From positions 7,866,530 through 7,930,529 of the forward strand of contig CAXKWD010000006.1 of the NCBI GenBank assembly GCA_964059195.1: a DNA stretch of 64,000 nucleotides, written 5' to 3'. Numbering within the stretch: position 1 is the first letter of the stretch; the number at the start of each line of letters is the position of its first letter. Positions 23,287-32,737 of this stretch are shown here, piece by piece. The stretch is from Ectobius pallidus (Eukaryota; Arthropoda; Insecta; Blattodea; Ectobiidae). The notes under the pieces are model-generated. The model was not told the origin of the DNA and made no database searches. It was given only the letters and a program-made list of their open reading frames with translations. The position numbers were made by a program, and so were the translations under genes.

Positions 23287-24912
23287 TGGTTGATAAATTT
23301 CATATCTGTTTGTGGTGAAAAGTTTGATTTATACTCAAAATATACCACCTTGTACCACAAATCATAAATGCAGAGTTTATATCCTGATACAAGGCTGTTA
23401 ATAATTCAACTGTCATAAACATTCATGGTTGTATATTCTTAAAATGAGATACATGTCAATTTGACACTAGTTGTAAATCAATCCTTAATTGTCAATATTA
23501 ACACACTGTTTACAAACCTATTAAAACCCTTAAAAACAATTAAATTTTTACGCAACATATATATACAAGACTAGCTTAAAAGGCCCGGAGTCGCCCAGCT
23601 TTTTTATTTTGTAATTGGAAATTAACTTATGAAGGACTTTAGATTTTTAAATTCTAGGTCCTAATGTAGGTATTTATAATTTGAAATAGGAAGAACGACT
23701 TATCAGACTCAAACTATTCCCTGAGAAAACGCTTGAAATAGCTTTTTATGACTCATAGAGGATGTAGAATTTTGCATCCCATCGCTTGTACAGTACACAG
23801 CAAGCCTGGTAGGGGTTCAAATAAGACGAAACAGAAATACCGGTAACATAAAATTGTATTATCGTGGCAGAGAATTTTTATTTCTTACTCTCATGCTACC
23901 ATAAAACCGTTTTGGGTTGAAATTAAGCAGAAATGCAATATCACTTTCATATTTCTCTCTCCAAAAACCTGCGATATAATAATATACACATTACCATACC
24001 CCATATTGTTTTCTCTATGTCCAGGGTAGAGAAAGTTATGTGACTGCATTATTTTCGTGGATTTCATTCTTTAACATTTATTTATAACATGAATTATACT
24101 GATACCTTCTCTAATTTGTCAGAGACACATTTCATTTATTTCCAAAGCCTTATGTGAAGACTGCCAACAATACTGTTGTCAAATGAACTGTGATTTGGAT
24201 TTGATAATTCTGTGTAAAAAGGGATTAAGTATTCTCAAAAACATTTAATTTTTGGCATTTAAAATCAAAATTTTTCAAAATCCTTTCTTAGTGAGCACCT
24301 ACACTATAAATTATACGTTAATACAATATAAAACGAAGGTACTGTCAAAATTCCAAGTCTCTACCTAGTATAGTTTAGGCTCTACGTTGATTCCTGTCAG
24401 TCAGTCATTCAGTCAGTCAGGACAAAGCCTCTTATATATATATATATGGAGATAACATGGGCTACAATACACAATTATTATTGAGATCATATTTCTTCAT
24501 AGTTTCAAATATAACACCAGTGAATGTCGACATTAAAACTGTTAATACCAAATTAAATGAATACAGCGTCTTTTGTATGCACTGGATGTATCTTAACTTC
24601 GCAGTCCTATTGATGTTAGTTGATATCATATAGCACAGTGTATCAGTCAAACAATCTGGATATAGTTCTCTCAATGGATATGTGCATTTTGGCATCTAAT
24701 TATGCCATCTTCAGTCCTGGGCAATAAAGACCAATGTATTTAGACATCCACCCACATCAAGCAGTAAACTGGTACCAACGTAAAATATACAACCATGATT
24801 GTTTACGGCAGTTGAATTAATACAATAAAATTAGAAATCTTCTATTAGGATAAAAAACTATCTGCATTTATGATTTGTGGTATAAGGTGGTACATTTTGG
24901 GTATAAATCAAA
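23287..24912 (-). mobile_element. Large palindromic Penelope-like insertion P6
   Basis: Outer arms about 23323-23432 and 24788-24912 are complementary with one internal block difference. A left tail of about 36 nt begins at 23287, and an 11-bp duplication, atatacataaa, is at 23276-23286 and 24913-24923. On the minus strand near 24692-24722: CTGAAGA, T, GGCAT...ATGCC, AAAA, which is the motif with GAAA changed to AAAA. The ACTAGC repeat (23570-24448) occupies much of the centre and is probably a later insertion. Confidence 0.65.
23570..24448 (+). repeat. ACTAGC dispersed repeat, copy 1
   Basis: Begins actagcttaaaaggccc after a (TA)n run and ends in a cagtcagtcag segment then (TA)n. The copy at 45843-46672 has the same head and (TA)n end. 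Non-coding. This head-and-tail arrangement recalls small repeats common in arthropods, but I cannot assign a superfamily. Confidence 0.6.
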
Positions 24913-24923
24913 ATATACATAAA

Positions 24924-25485
24924 GCTTGAGATGGACATCATTAATGCATATTTAATAACTTCACTACATAAACATTCTATAAAAGTTCAGGATTTTTTTT
25001 TAACATGTTTATGAGTGAACTTTCATTACCGGTTTCAATACAGAGGAATAGGGAAAAGTTATAGCTTTTTGCACATGCCTCAAATACCAAATGGACACAA
25101 ATCAGTATCGCTGAAACTCTACCACAGTCAGAAGCATGTGGTCAGCATGCAGAGACCCTCGAAGCCCCTACTTCTCAATCAAGTAGCTCCTCAGTCTGAA
25201 TCACAAGGCTGAGTGCACCCCATTCCAGACTTGCAGAGAATTAACTGATAGTTAACAGATTCACCATATTTTGATTTATTAGACAGTACGACACATCAAC
25301 TGCCAGACCAGCCATGTTGTTAGTTTTGCATTCCTGCCAGTTTGTAAATGTTCAGAAAGTTGACTTTGACGACAGCAGGTTGAAGAGAAATACTGAATAA
25401 TGAAATTACATACACATTTAATATCAATACACATTTATGAATGGAAATACATTAAAATGGAATCAACCGACTCTTGCATCAATAG
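24924..25485. other. Intergenic, nothing recognised
   Basis: No element ends or coding similarity. The 65-codon frame at 25015 is unremarkable. Confidence 0.4.
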
Positions 25486-25493
25486 GCTATGAT

Positions 25494-26217
25494 TAGGGAT
25501 GGGTTCTCGATGCTTTCAATACCTCGATACTCTCGATACTTGCATGGTATCGGCATCGAGCGATACTTCAGAAAACTCACTCGGTTGTTTTTCGATACTT
25601 TGCTTTGGTAATTCTGCAAATTAAGGAAATGCGGTATCTCTTTCTGCTTTTAGTAGTCTACTAAATATAGTAAATATTGCATTTCTCCTTGAAATGGAGA
25701 AAATCACTCTGTGACTTTTGTCTAGTCATAAATAAAGACTTTCCGACTTTTAAAATCCAAACAGAAGAGATTCTTAATTGTTTCATTTCGTGTAAAACGT
25801 TTCAATAACAACCAACAAGCAAGCTGACTGTCCAAACACCATTGTACAATGCTTTGTTGCGGAGATTAAGTTACTGCTTATTCTGCAAACCTTAAAACAG
25901 TTTGTTCATTGTTCTGCTCTGTGATCTGAGTAGAATGACACATGATTATTTTATCCATCTATAAGCAATCTATTTCTGTATGCTTTTAAAATAAGTCTGC
26001 ATGCCAGCTTTCAGTTGATATCTCTACGTGATAGAAGACTGTGTGTATTGCGGTATGATAACATAATTTTTTTCAGTCAATATGAGTGAAGTGTGGAACT
26101 ATTTTCTTTTAATGTACCTTTTTATTGAAACTGGAAATGTTGACAGTATCGAGTATCGAAGAAAAAATCATGTATCGGTATTGAGTATTGAGAAAATCTG
26201 GTATCGACCCATCCCTA
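25494..26217. mobile_element. hAT-like non-autonomous element
   Basis: Inverted termini tagggatgggt and acccatcccta. Flanking 8-mers gctatgat (25486-25493) and actacgat (26218-26225) agree at six of eight positions. Sub-terminal clusters of tcgatac/gtatcga lie at both ends. No transposase. Confidence 0.6.
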
Positions 26218-26282
26218 ACTACGATCTTTTTCAAATATTCCAGAACATCTTGGTCCATAGGCTATTTTAAATGGGTAATACT

Positions 26283-26295
26283 GGGGGGGGGGGGG
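26283..26295 (+). repeat. G homopolymer
   Basis: Thirteen G in a row in AT-rich DNA. Similar runs occur near 11727 (C), 26698, 36508 (C), 52315 and 56148. Confidence 0.9.
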
Positions 26296-26577
26296 GTAAT
26301 GTCTCCGGGATGTGATACACTTTGTAGAGTACCTTAAAAGATCCCTTACAAAAATGATAGGCATATTTATGACGTGGTGTTACTTTTACCATAAGAAACT
26401 ACAGTATCGTTTGTCTTGTATTTTACTGTTGTATTAGCTACATTCAGTTGACATCAGAGAAGATTAAGTCCATCGCAGAAATATTTGAAATGCTCTATGA
26501 AATGGAGTTTAAGTGCCAGAATGATACAGTAACCTCAATTGGTCTCTATTAGAATTATCTAGGTACATAATTTGTCG

Positions 26578-26820
26578 GCTGCGGTGGTCTAGAGTTAGCG
26601 TGCCTGCCTCTGGATCCGAAGGTCGCGGCATCAAACCCGGCTAGTCGATGGACGTAAAAATCCTGGGCACAGAGTCCTCTGGGAGGAACTTTAAGCTGGG
26701 GGGGGGGCCCATGTCGTAGATTTACGGCATGTAAAAGAACTCCAAGCCTAAATTAGAGCCTATGGACAAAATTTCTCGGCCCTTTCACATTCCAGTAATA
26801 CCTTATTCTATTTTCACTTT
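26578..26820 (+). mobile_element. tRNA-derived SINE, plus-strand copy
   Basis: Head gcggtggtctagagttagcg (box A-like) and ggtcgcggcatcaaaccc (box B-like), then the body shared with 6990-7223, interrupted by a G run at about 26698. The 3' part ends near ttcactttaagttcaaag, a phrase also found beside the repeat at 28386. Confidence 0.75.
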
Positions 26821-27448
26821 AAGTTCAAAGGAGATGTAAACAAATCTAATGTACCACTCCACCAAGCTTGTGACAATACCACGTGGAGATTTACCCACCA
26901 CGGAAAGAAACGGAATGAGGATTTGGTATATTCCAGTGTTCTCAACAGTACTTTTAAATTATTTTTTATGACATGCACCATTGCCGAAAAATGTTGTAGT
27001 AATTTTTCAAAGGATCAATACATCTGTACAAAATTAGGCTTAATATTAGTAATTAAGAAAGTCATAGACAGTTAAGAAGAAGATAAGGGGTATGAAAAAT
27101 TACTCTCATTTTGCAATGTTGGCTGCCCTCTTCAGAGGCGTTTTCTTTTTGAATGTTGTTCACTATTCATTAATTTCTATTTGTAACCGCCCCAACCCTG
27201 TAGGTAACAGAGCTGTAGGTTACATGTAACTTTTGATGAAATTTTTGTCTTTTTCTAGCACACAACTTTCTTGTCCTCACGTAAGTGTTGTATAGCCGAT
27301 ATAAATAAATAAATGAATGCACATTCAGCAGGTCATACCCATTTCTTGGGAGGGGGCTGTGGTATGTTCATTTCATGATGGCATGCTTAAGCATGCACAC
27401 AGCCGTCGTAAAAGCCTACTATTTACATTCTGTTGAAATGGTTTCATT
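26821..27448. other. Intergenic, nothing recognised
   Basis: No gene or element end identified. Confidence 0.4.
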
Positions 27449-28125
27449 AGTTTAGTTTAGTTTAGTTTATTTTCATCCTTCTATCTTACATAAGATAATG
27501 GACACGTCAATACAAATATAAACAGAAATACAAAAATTCTAAAGTACAAAATACAGAATTACAAAGCAAAGTGTAACATAATATATTGTAGTATGACAAA
27601 CAAACAAACAAACAAACAAACAAACATACTTGGCCTATTCTTGAAAGAAGATTTCAGTATATAAGAAAATGAAGCAAATTAGGTTTCTAAAAACTCTTCT
27701 GTAGAATAAAAACATTTTTCAATTAAAAATTTGTGAAGACTTCCTTTAAAAGTTTTATCTGTGCGCTGTTCTTTTATATAAAGTGGAAGTTTATTATACA
27801 TTTTTATACCATTATAGGTAAATGAGCGTTTATATAATGCAGTGTTATGACTAACTGTTGATAGATTTGAGCTTCTTCTAGTATCATGCTGATGCGTTTC
27901 TGAGTATGTCTTAAAATTTTTTATGGATGCTTTAGTATGTAAAAGAATATTATATATATATAAACATGGGAGAGTCATAATTTTATGTTCTATAAAATAA
28001 GTTCTGCAGCTCACGTGTGTTGGTTGATTGACCATTATCCGTATAGCTCTCTTTTGCATTTTGAATATTTTATTTGACTCCTTTGAACTGCCCCAGAAAA
28101 TGACACCATAATTTAAAAGAGTTCA
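27449..28125 (-). mobile_element. 5'-truncated LINE, 3' end of reverse transcriptase ORF
   Basis: On the minus strand a 126-codon frame (28059-27679) encodes the region after the RT domain: QKRAIRIMV, FIEHKIMTLPCLYIYNILLH, HDTRRSSNLS and GIKMYNKLP. This order is typical of many insect LINE reverse transcriptases. A matching upstream segment (NYGVIFWGSS) continues to about 28120. The 3' UTR has a (GTTT)n tract and ends in an aataaactaaactaaact simple-sequence tail, as expected for target-primed insertion. Most of the ORF is missing. Confidence 0.85.
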
Positions 28126-28385
28126 CTTACTTATTATGCATCAGGTAAATCACGTAAATCTGACCAAATTAATTTTGTTTCAAAAACAGATCTGCTTCAG
28201 AAACGTGTTTAAAATTTCTCTGCAAGAAAATAGCTACAAAAAGGTACGGTTTGTACTGAACTATTTTATTAAGAGCAAGAGTGTGCATACTAAGCAGAAC
28301 AAGTTACAATTCGTCCACCAGCCAATGAGGCGCTCCCTTATCACGTGGCTTTGTTTACAAGTACTTTGAACTTAAAGTGAAATTA

Positions 28386-28530
28386 GAATAGTTTCCAGAG
28401 AGGGGTTAAGGGGCGATGGGCTTACCACCTGACCCTCTGCCCTCTCTAGGAAAATAAGCATAACAAAATTCACATCGATAAACAGACATCTCCACTCGGA
28501 GGCCCTTCGCCCCAACATGGGGAAGGATGA
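28386..28530 (-). repeat. Dispersed repeat (copy 2 of the block at 6885)
   Basis: Minus-strand match to 6885-6989 (aagggcctcc, cttattttcctagag, ggtggtaagcccatcgcc). The small frame here is non-coding repeat. Confidence 0.55.
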
Positions 28531-28586
28531 GAGAGAGGAGAATCCCGTTTATCCGGAAGAAATGGGATGGGGGTGATTTTAAAGTA

Positions 28587-29209
28587 CAGTAGAAGTCCAA
28601 AATACTGTGGATTCAGATGTAACGCGGGGGAAAGTATGTCCCCCAATAAAAATATACTGTAGTTTTATAAATAAAATTTTTATTTTGGAAGTTGAGTTAA
28701 AACAGTAAAAATTCTGCAAAGAGCGGTTCTGCAGTACTTTTTTTTAACGTTAGACCCGCCCTCACTCGCTAGTTGACCGTCACCACCGCATTCCAAAGAT
28801 TTTAGCAGAAGTAATAGAACATGGAATGAATAGTGTAGTTCTATAAGGATTAAAAAAATCTGCACCTGCCAGAAATTCTTAAAACCTAGGAAAGTTGAAA
28901 TATGATTTTAGTTTGAATCACGCATTCGGAATGTAAAGTCGCGAGTTCAGATTACAAAATGTTGCAGAAGCGGGAAGCATATTCAATAGGAGATAAACTG
29001 AAAATTATTGATCGTGTAAAAAACGGGGAAAACGAGAATATTATACCTGAATGTTACAGTGTATGTTTTAGTAAATGTTGTTGTTACTCTCGGGAATTAG
29101 AAAAATTCTCGCACCTCATCCTCGAAAGAAGAGATGTAAATTGAGATCAGTTAGAGAACTGGATTAAATAACATAACTGGTGAGTAATTTTTACATATGC
29201 TTATCAAAC
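28587..29209 (+). mobile_element. pogo/Tigger-type DNA transposon fragment
   Basis: Left end cagtagaagtccaaaatact after TA (28585-28586). The frame 28959-29144 begins MLQKREAYSIGDKLKIIDRV and KNGENE, a good match to the N-terminal helix-turn-helix of pogo/Tigger (CENP-B-like) transposases; it then degrades and stops. The BEL/Pao element inserts at 29214/29215. I could not find the right terminus beyond 38158. Confidence 0.7.
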
Positions 29210-29214
29210 TAGTC

Positions 29215-30846
29215 TGTAAGCTCGTACAGCTTAGAGCCTATTTTTATACCTTTATAGCAATTACTAGTAATGAAGTATTAATACAAATCTCTAGATGGCA
29301 CTGATGCCAATTATCAGTAGCCAGAATTCTTGGCACACTTGTACCTGTTTATATATGCTTAGAAAAAGAAAACATATGTTATATTCTGTACTATAATGAA
29401 CTAAAGAATAATTTTGCACATCTATTCTTGTTAATATTAGCTATTATCAGCAGAATTACTAATTAATGTCAATTAGCAATAGAAAGCTGCATTGCCGACA
29501 TCGAACTGATATCGATAAGTCGAGTGCCAGCTCATTAACATTCACTTGGCGCTACAGACAGAATACAGTAGCTTACTTAAAGCCGTCCTATCGATTAGTG
29601 CCATCGATTAGATGCAGCTTTATGAATAAATCGATTATTCACCGCACTGAAATTATTAAATTTCTCTGTAATTATACATTGCAATTATAATGTAAATGCT
29701 CACATATTAATTTTTTATGTTACAGAATAATTACAGCATGTCATTCTCTGTAAATGTACCCTAGTTCTGGATGGAAGCTACTAGACACTTCTAGAAGAGC
29801 CTTCCATGGGATTCTAGAACTCGACTCTTTGTAAGATGATTATGTGAACGCATTTTGGCCGTTAGACTTTCTCTCACTCTCTCACCGATCGTCGCTTCGT
29901 AAGGGCACAGCCCAATTTAGCAACAGACCACAAGTCTGAATATATATTAGTACAGTTTCTACACACTACTCAGCATGGAACCAGCAATGACAGCCACGAC
30001 TTAATCTACCAGGAGGTGGATATTTGAAACATCACTAGAACTGCGTGGAGCGTAGCCTGCAGCCATTGGAAGTACTCGCTACTGGCCACCGTTCAGGATG
30101 ATCCACAGCAACGCAGAACTTCATCTACAATAACTGTACATCCCTTAACTTCAGTCCGGCTAAATGCAGTCACATTCTCATCAGATAGTCGCAAACCAAG
30201 TTAAGTAACTAAAACCTAACTATGTTATATTACACAAAAGCCAAGTAGGCTTAGCATCTTTGTGTCATTATAATGTAAAACTGATTGTATAATGCTAGGG
30301 AGTTTTGGCATCTTTGCAGCTCCTCTTTTTCTCTACGTGCAAGCCCAATATGCTGCCGTAGTAGTTTGAATAAACTTTAATATTACACAAAGACCAAGGA
30401 TTGGTCTAGCATATTAGTGGTTTTTACAGAAGTAATTCCGCTTTCATAAAGTTAAGAAGTTTTGGCAAATATTTGCAGCTTCTCTTTTCCTACTTGCAGA
30501 TAAAGTATACTGCAGTAGTATTCTGAGCCAATACAGCTCAATTATTATATTGTAACTGTTGAAACAAAAATAAAGTTATTTGAATTGTTGTTGTGGAAAC
30601 AAACCATATTATGTTATAATAATAAATCAACCTTGAAATTATCCTGAAATCTACTTAGCAAAGATAACAGATCATAATTATTGACAACTACAGCTAAGAA
30701 TAAGAAGAATAAAGAAGCAATTCTCTCTCCATTCTTCCTGCTTCCTTCAAACATTCCTGCAATTCTAAACTTAAATATTTTCTGGATTATAATCCAGTGG
30801 TCCTCCGAAAATCCTATTGCAACCCTGTTAGGCACACTAGCCTACA
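29215..30846 (+). repeat. BEL/Pao 5' LTR
   Basis: 1632 bp, unusually long for this superfamily, whose LTRs are more often a few hundred bp. It contains a promoter-like cluster (29789-29975) and an AATAAA at 30569-30574. The small frames in it occur identically in the 3' LTR and are not genes. Confidence 0.95.
29789..29975 (+). promoter_or_regulatory. Candidate LTR promoter with heat-shock-type elements
   Basis: Two copies of TTCTAGAA (29789-29796, 29812-29819), the inverted nTTCnnGAAn core bound by heat-shock factor, with an extra TTC between them. Then a CTCTCACTCTCTC block (about 29870-29882, GAGA-factor type), TATATATTAG (29941-29950), and TACTCAGC about 25-30 bp later, like an initiator. 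The same array is at 37096-37282 in the 3' LTR. The layout resembles an insect heat-shock promoter; activity is inferred. Confidence 0.5.
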
Positions 30847-31225
30847 TTTTCTGGTCCTTGCCGATCCGGATTCTACCCACGCCGTGGAAGTACATTTCAT
30901 CCACTCCTCAGACCAGAAACCTACATTTTCTGGTCCTCAACGAGCCTGGATTCTATCCACACCTTGGATAATCACTTTGTCCACTCCTCATACCTACAGT
31001 GTATATTGATTGTAAAATATAACTTGTATTTGTACAATTCTAATACTCTATTGTATTTTCAGCCTATGTTAACTGCATCATATACTAGGAGCAGTCATAG
31101 CAGGCCTAGTGGTAAGAAAAGGTGCAAGAATTCTGGTAGAGCAGTGCAAGGGACAACAGTCTTACTGGATATTAAGGTAAGTGACAGCCTTCCTTATAAC
31201 ACACTGTCATACACCACCCCTCACA
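30847..31225 (+). other. BEL/Pao leader with duplicated primer-binding region
   Basis: A TGG five bases after the LTR (30852) starts the likely primer-binding site. The segment from the LTR end through ggattctacccac (30841-30919) is imperfectly repeated at 30920-30989, again starting cctacattttctggtcct. A GTAAGT donor-like site lies at 31177-31182. The tRNA primer is not identified. Confidence 0.5.
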
Positions 31226-32737
31226 ATGCCAGACTCACAAGTACTTGCCACAGATGCCTCCAAACTTAAGAACTACAAGCAGAAGAGGGCAGTCATCAAA
31301 GGAAAGTTAACTAGATTCTACCAATATGTTTTGTCAGTTCAAGTCGACCAAGACAATATTGAAGAAACTGCACACAGACTATCACAGGATGAATCGTTAT
31401 TAAGGGACTTTGAGGAAATACAGGATAAGATAGAAACATGTGACTCAGACCCTGACTGGGAAGGAGAAAGACAAGCTTTCGAAGAGACATACTACACAAC
31501 TGTAGGCATGGCTCGCAGAAAGATTAGAGACTATGAAACACAATACACACAGGCTAACATGACACAAGTTCAGCCTCAAGATACAACTCAACCTAACACT
31601 CAAGCTAATTGCACTCCTAGAGTTCAGCTACCAAAGATAAATTTGCCACACTTCAATGGCAGGCATTCAGATTGGCTACCATTTAGAGAACTGTTCATCT
31701 CACTTGTTCACAGTAACAATTCGCTTGATCCAGTTCACAAGTTTCACTATTTGAGAATAGCATTGCAAGGCCCAGCCAACAAACTCATTGACACACTACC
31801 ATTAACTGCTAAAGGTTATGAAACCGCTTGGAACTTACTCAATGAAAGGTTTCAGAACAACAAAATTATACTGCAACAGTTATTACAGTCTTTGATTGAC
31901 TATAGCAAGATCCCTAAGGAATCACCCAGTCAATTAATGGACTTACTTGACCACTTTACCAGACAGGTTAGGTCAATAGAATCTATCACACCAGAGAACC
32001 TTAGATGGGACTACATGCTCACTCATCTTCTCACGTCTAAACTTGACCCTACTACGCTCAAAGCATGGAGCCTAGAGGGCACAGTAGATCAGCTAAACAC
32101 ATTCAAAGAACTCTGTAACTTCCTACAGAGAAGGGGACAAGCTCTGGAGACACCAGACAGCTCCAGCAGGCCTAAAACTGTACACAATACACAGAACAAG
32201 CCTATCTACCACAGACAAGTGAGCCCACGTACCTTTGTTGCCCATGCAGCCAACAATTGTATACTGTGCAGGCAAGATCACCAGCTACACAAATGCGAAG
32301 ACTTCCATAACCTCAATAACACACAGAGATGGAACTTTGTAAACACTAATAGACTATGCAGTAATTGTCTCAGAGCAGGACATCACGTCAGAAACTGCAC
32401 ATCTACATCTTGTTATAAATGCCAACAACGCCATCACACACTGCTACACCAAGACAAGGTTCGCAGCAATGAATATAGGCAACATACAACTACACAATAC
32501 AATAGTAGATTGCCTAACAGACAAAACGGAAACCAAAGCCACAGTGGTACTAGACAATCTCCAGCTGCTACCAGCAGCAATGCTACAGGCACAGCATTTG
32601 CTAACAATGCTCAAATCACGCCCAAAACTCATACATTTCTTGCCACAGCAGAAATACTAGTGAAAGCTCAGAATGGCAGACTCATAAAAGCCAGAGCATT
32701 ATTGGATTCAGGTGCCACGCACACATTTATAACTTAA
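31226..32737 (+). CDS. BEL/Pao gag and start of protease
   Basis: The first ATG is at 31226; upstream in-frame codons begin with GTG. 503 codons. Residues about 137-290 form a DUF1759-like capsid segment (INLPHFNGRHSDWLPFRELF). About 344-412 hold zinc-knuckle Cys/His clusters (CILCRQDH..., CSNCLRAGHHVRNC, CYKCQQRHH). Near the end LLDSGATHTF gives the aspartic protease active site (Asp 494, DSGA). TAA at 32735-32737 falls only seven codons after that Asp, inside the protease. The next codons stay in the same frame, so gag and pol were one ORF. Confidence 0.92.
   Translation: MPDSQVLATDASKLKNYKQKRAVIKGKLTRFYQYVLSVQVDQDNIEETAHRLSQDESLLRDFEEIQDKIETCDSDPDWEGERQAFEETYYTTVGMARRKIRDYETQYTQANMTQVQPQDTTQPNTQANCTPRVQLPKINLPHFNGRHSDWLPFRELFISLVHSNNSLDPVHKFHYLRIALQGPANKLIDTLPLTAKGYETAWNLLNERFQNNKIILQQLLQSLIDYSKIPKESPSQLMDLLDHFTRQVRSIESITPENLRWDYMLTHLLTSKLDPTTLKAWSLEGTVDQLNTFKELCNFLQRRGQALETPDSSSRPKTVHNTQNKPIYHRQVSPRTFVAHAANNCILCRQDHQLHKCEDFHNLNNTQRWNFVNTNRLCSNCLRAGHHVRNCTSTSCYKCQQRHHTLLHQDKVRSNEYRQHTTTQYNSRLPNRQNGNQSHSGTRQSPAATSSNATGTAFANNAQITPKTHTFLATAEILVKAQNGRLIKARALLDSGATHTFIT

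Noticed and set aside
27590..27626. CRISPR-like or functional tandem repeat in the CAAA array
   Set aside because: It is the simple-sequence (GTTT)n tract of a LINE 3' UTR.
29466..29690. Small LTR-encoded proteins (also at 30614, 36773, 37921)
   Set aside because: They are identical in both LTRs simply because the LTRs are identical; no coding signature seen.
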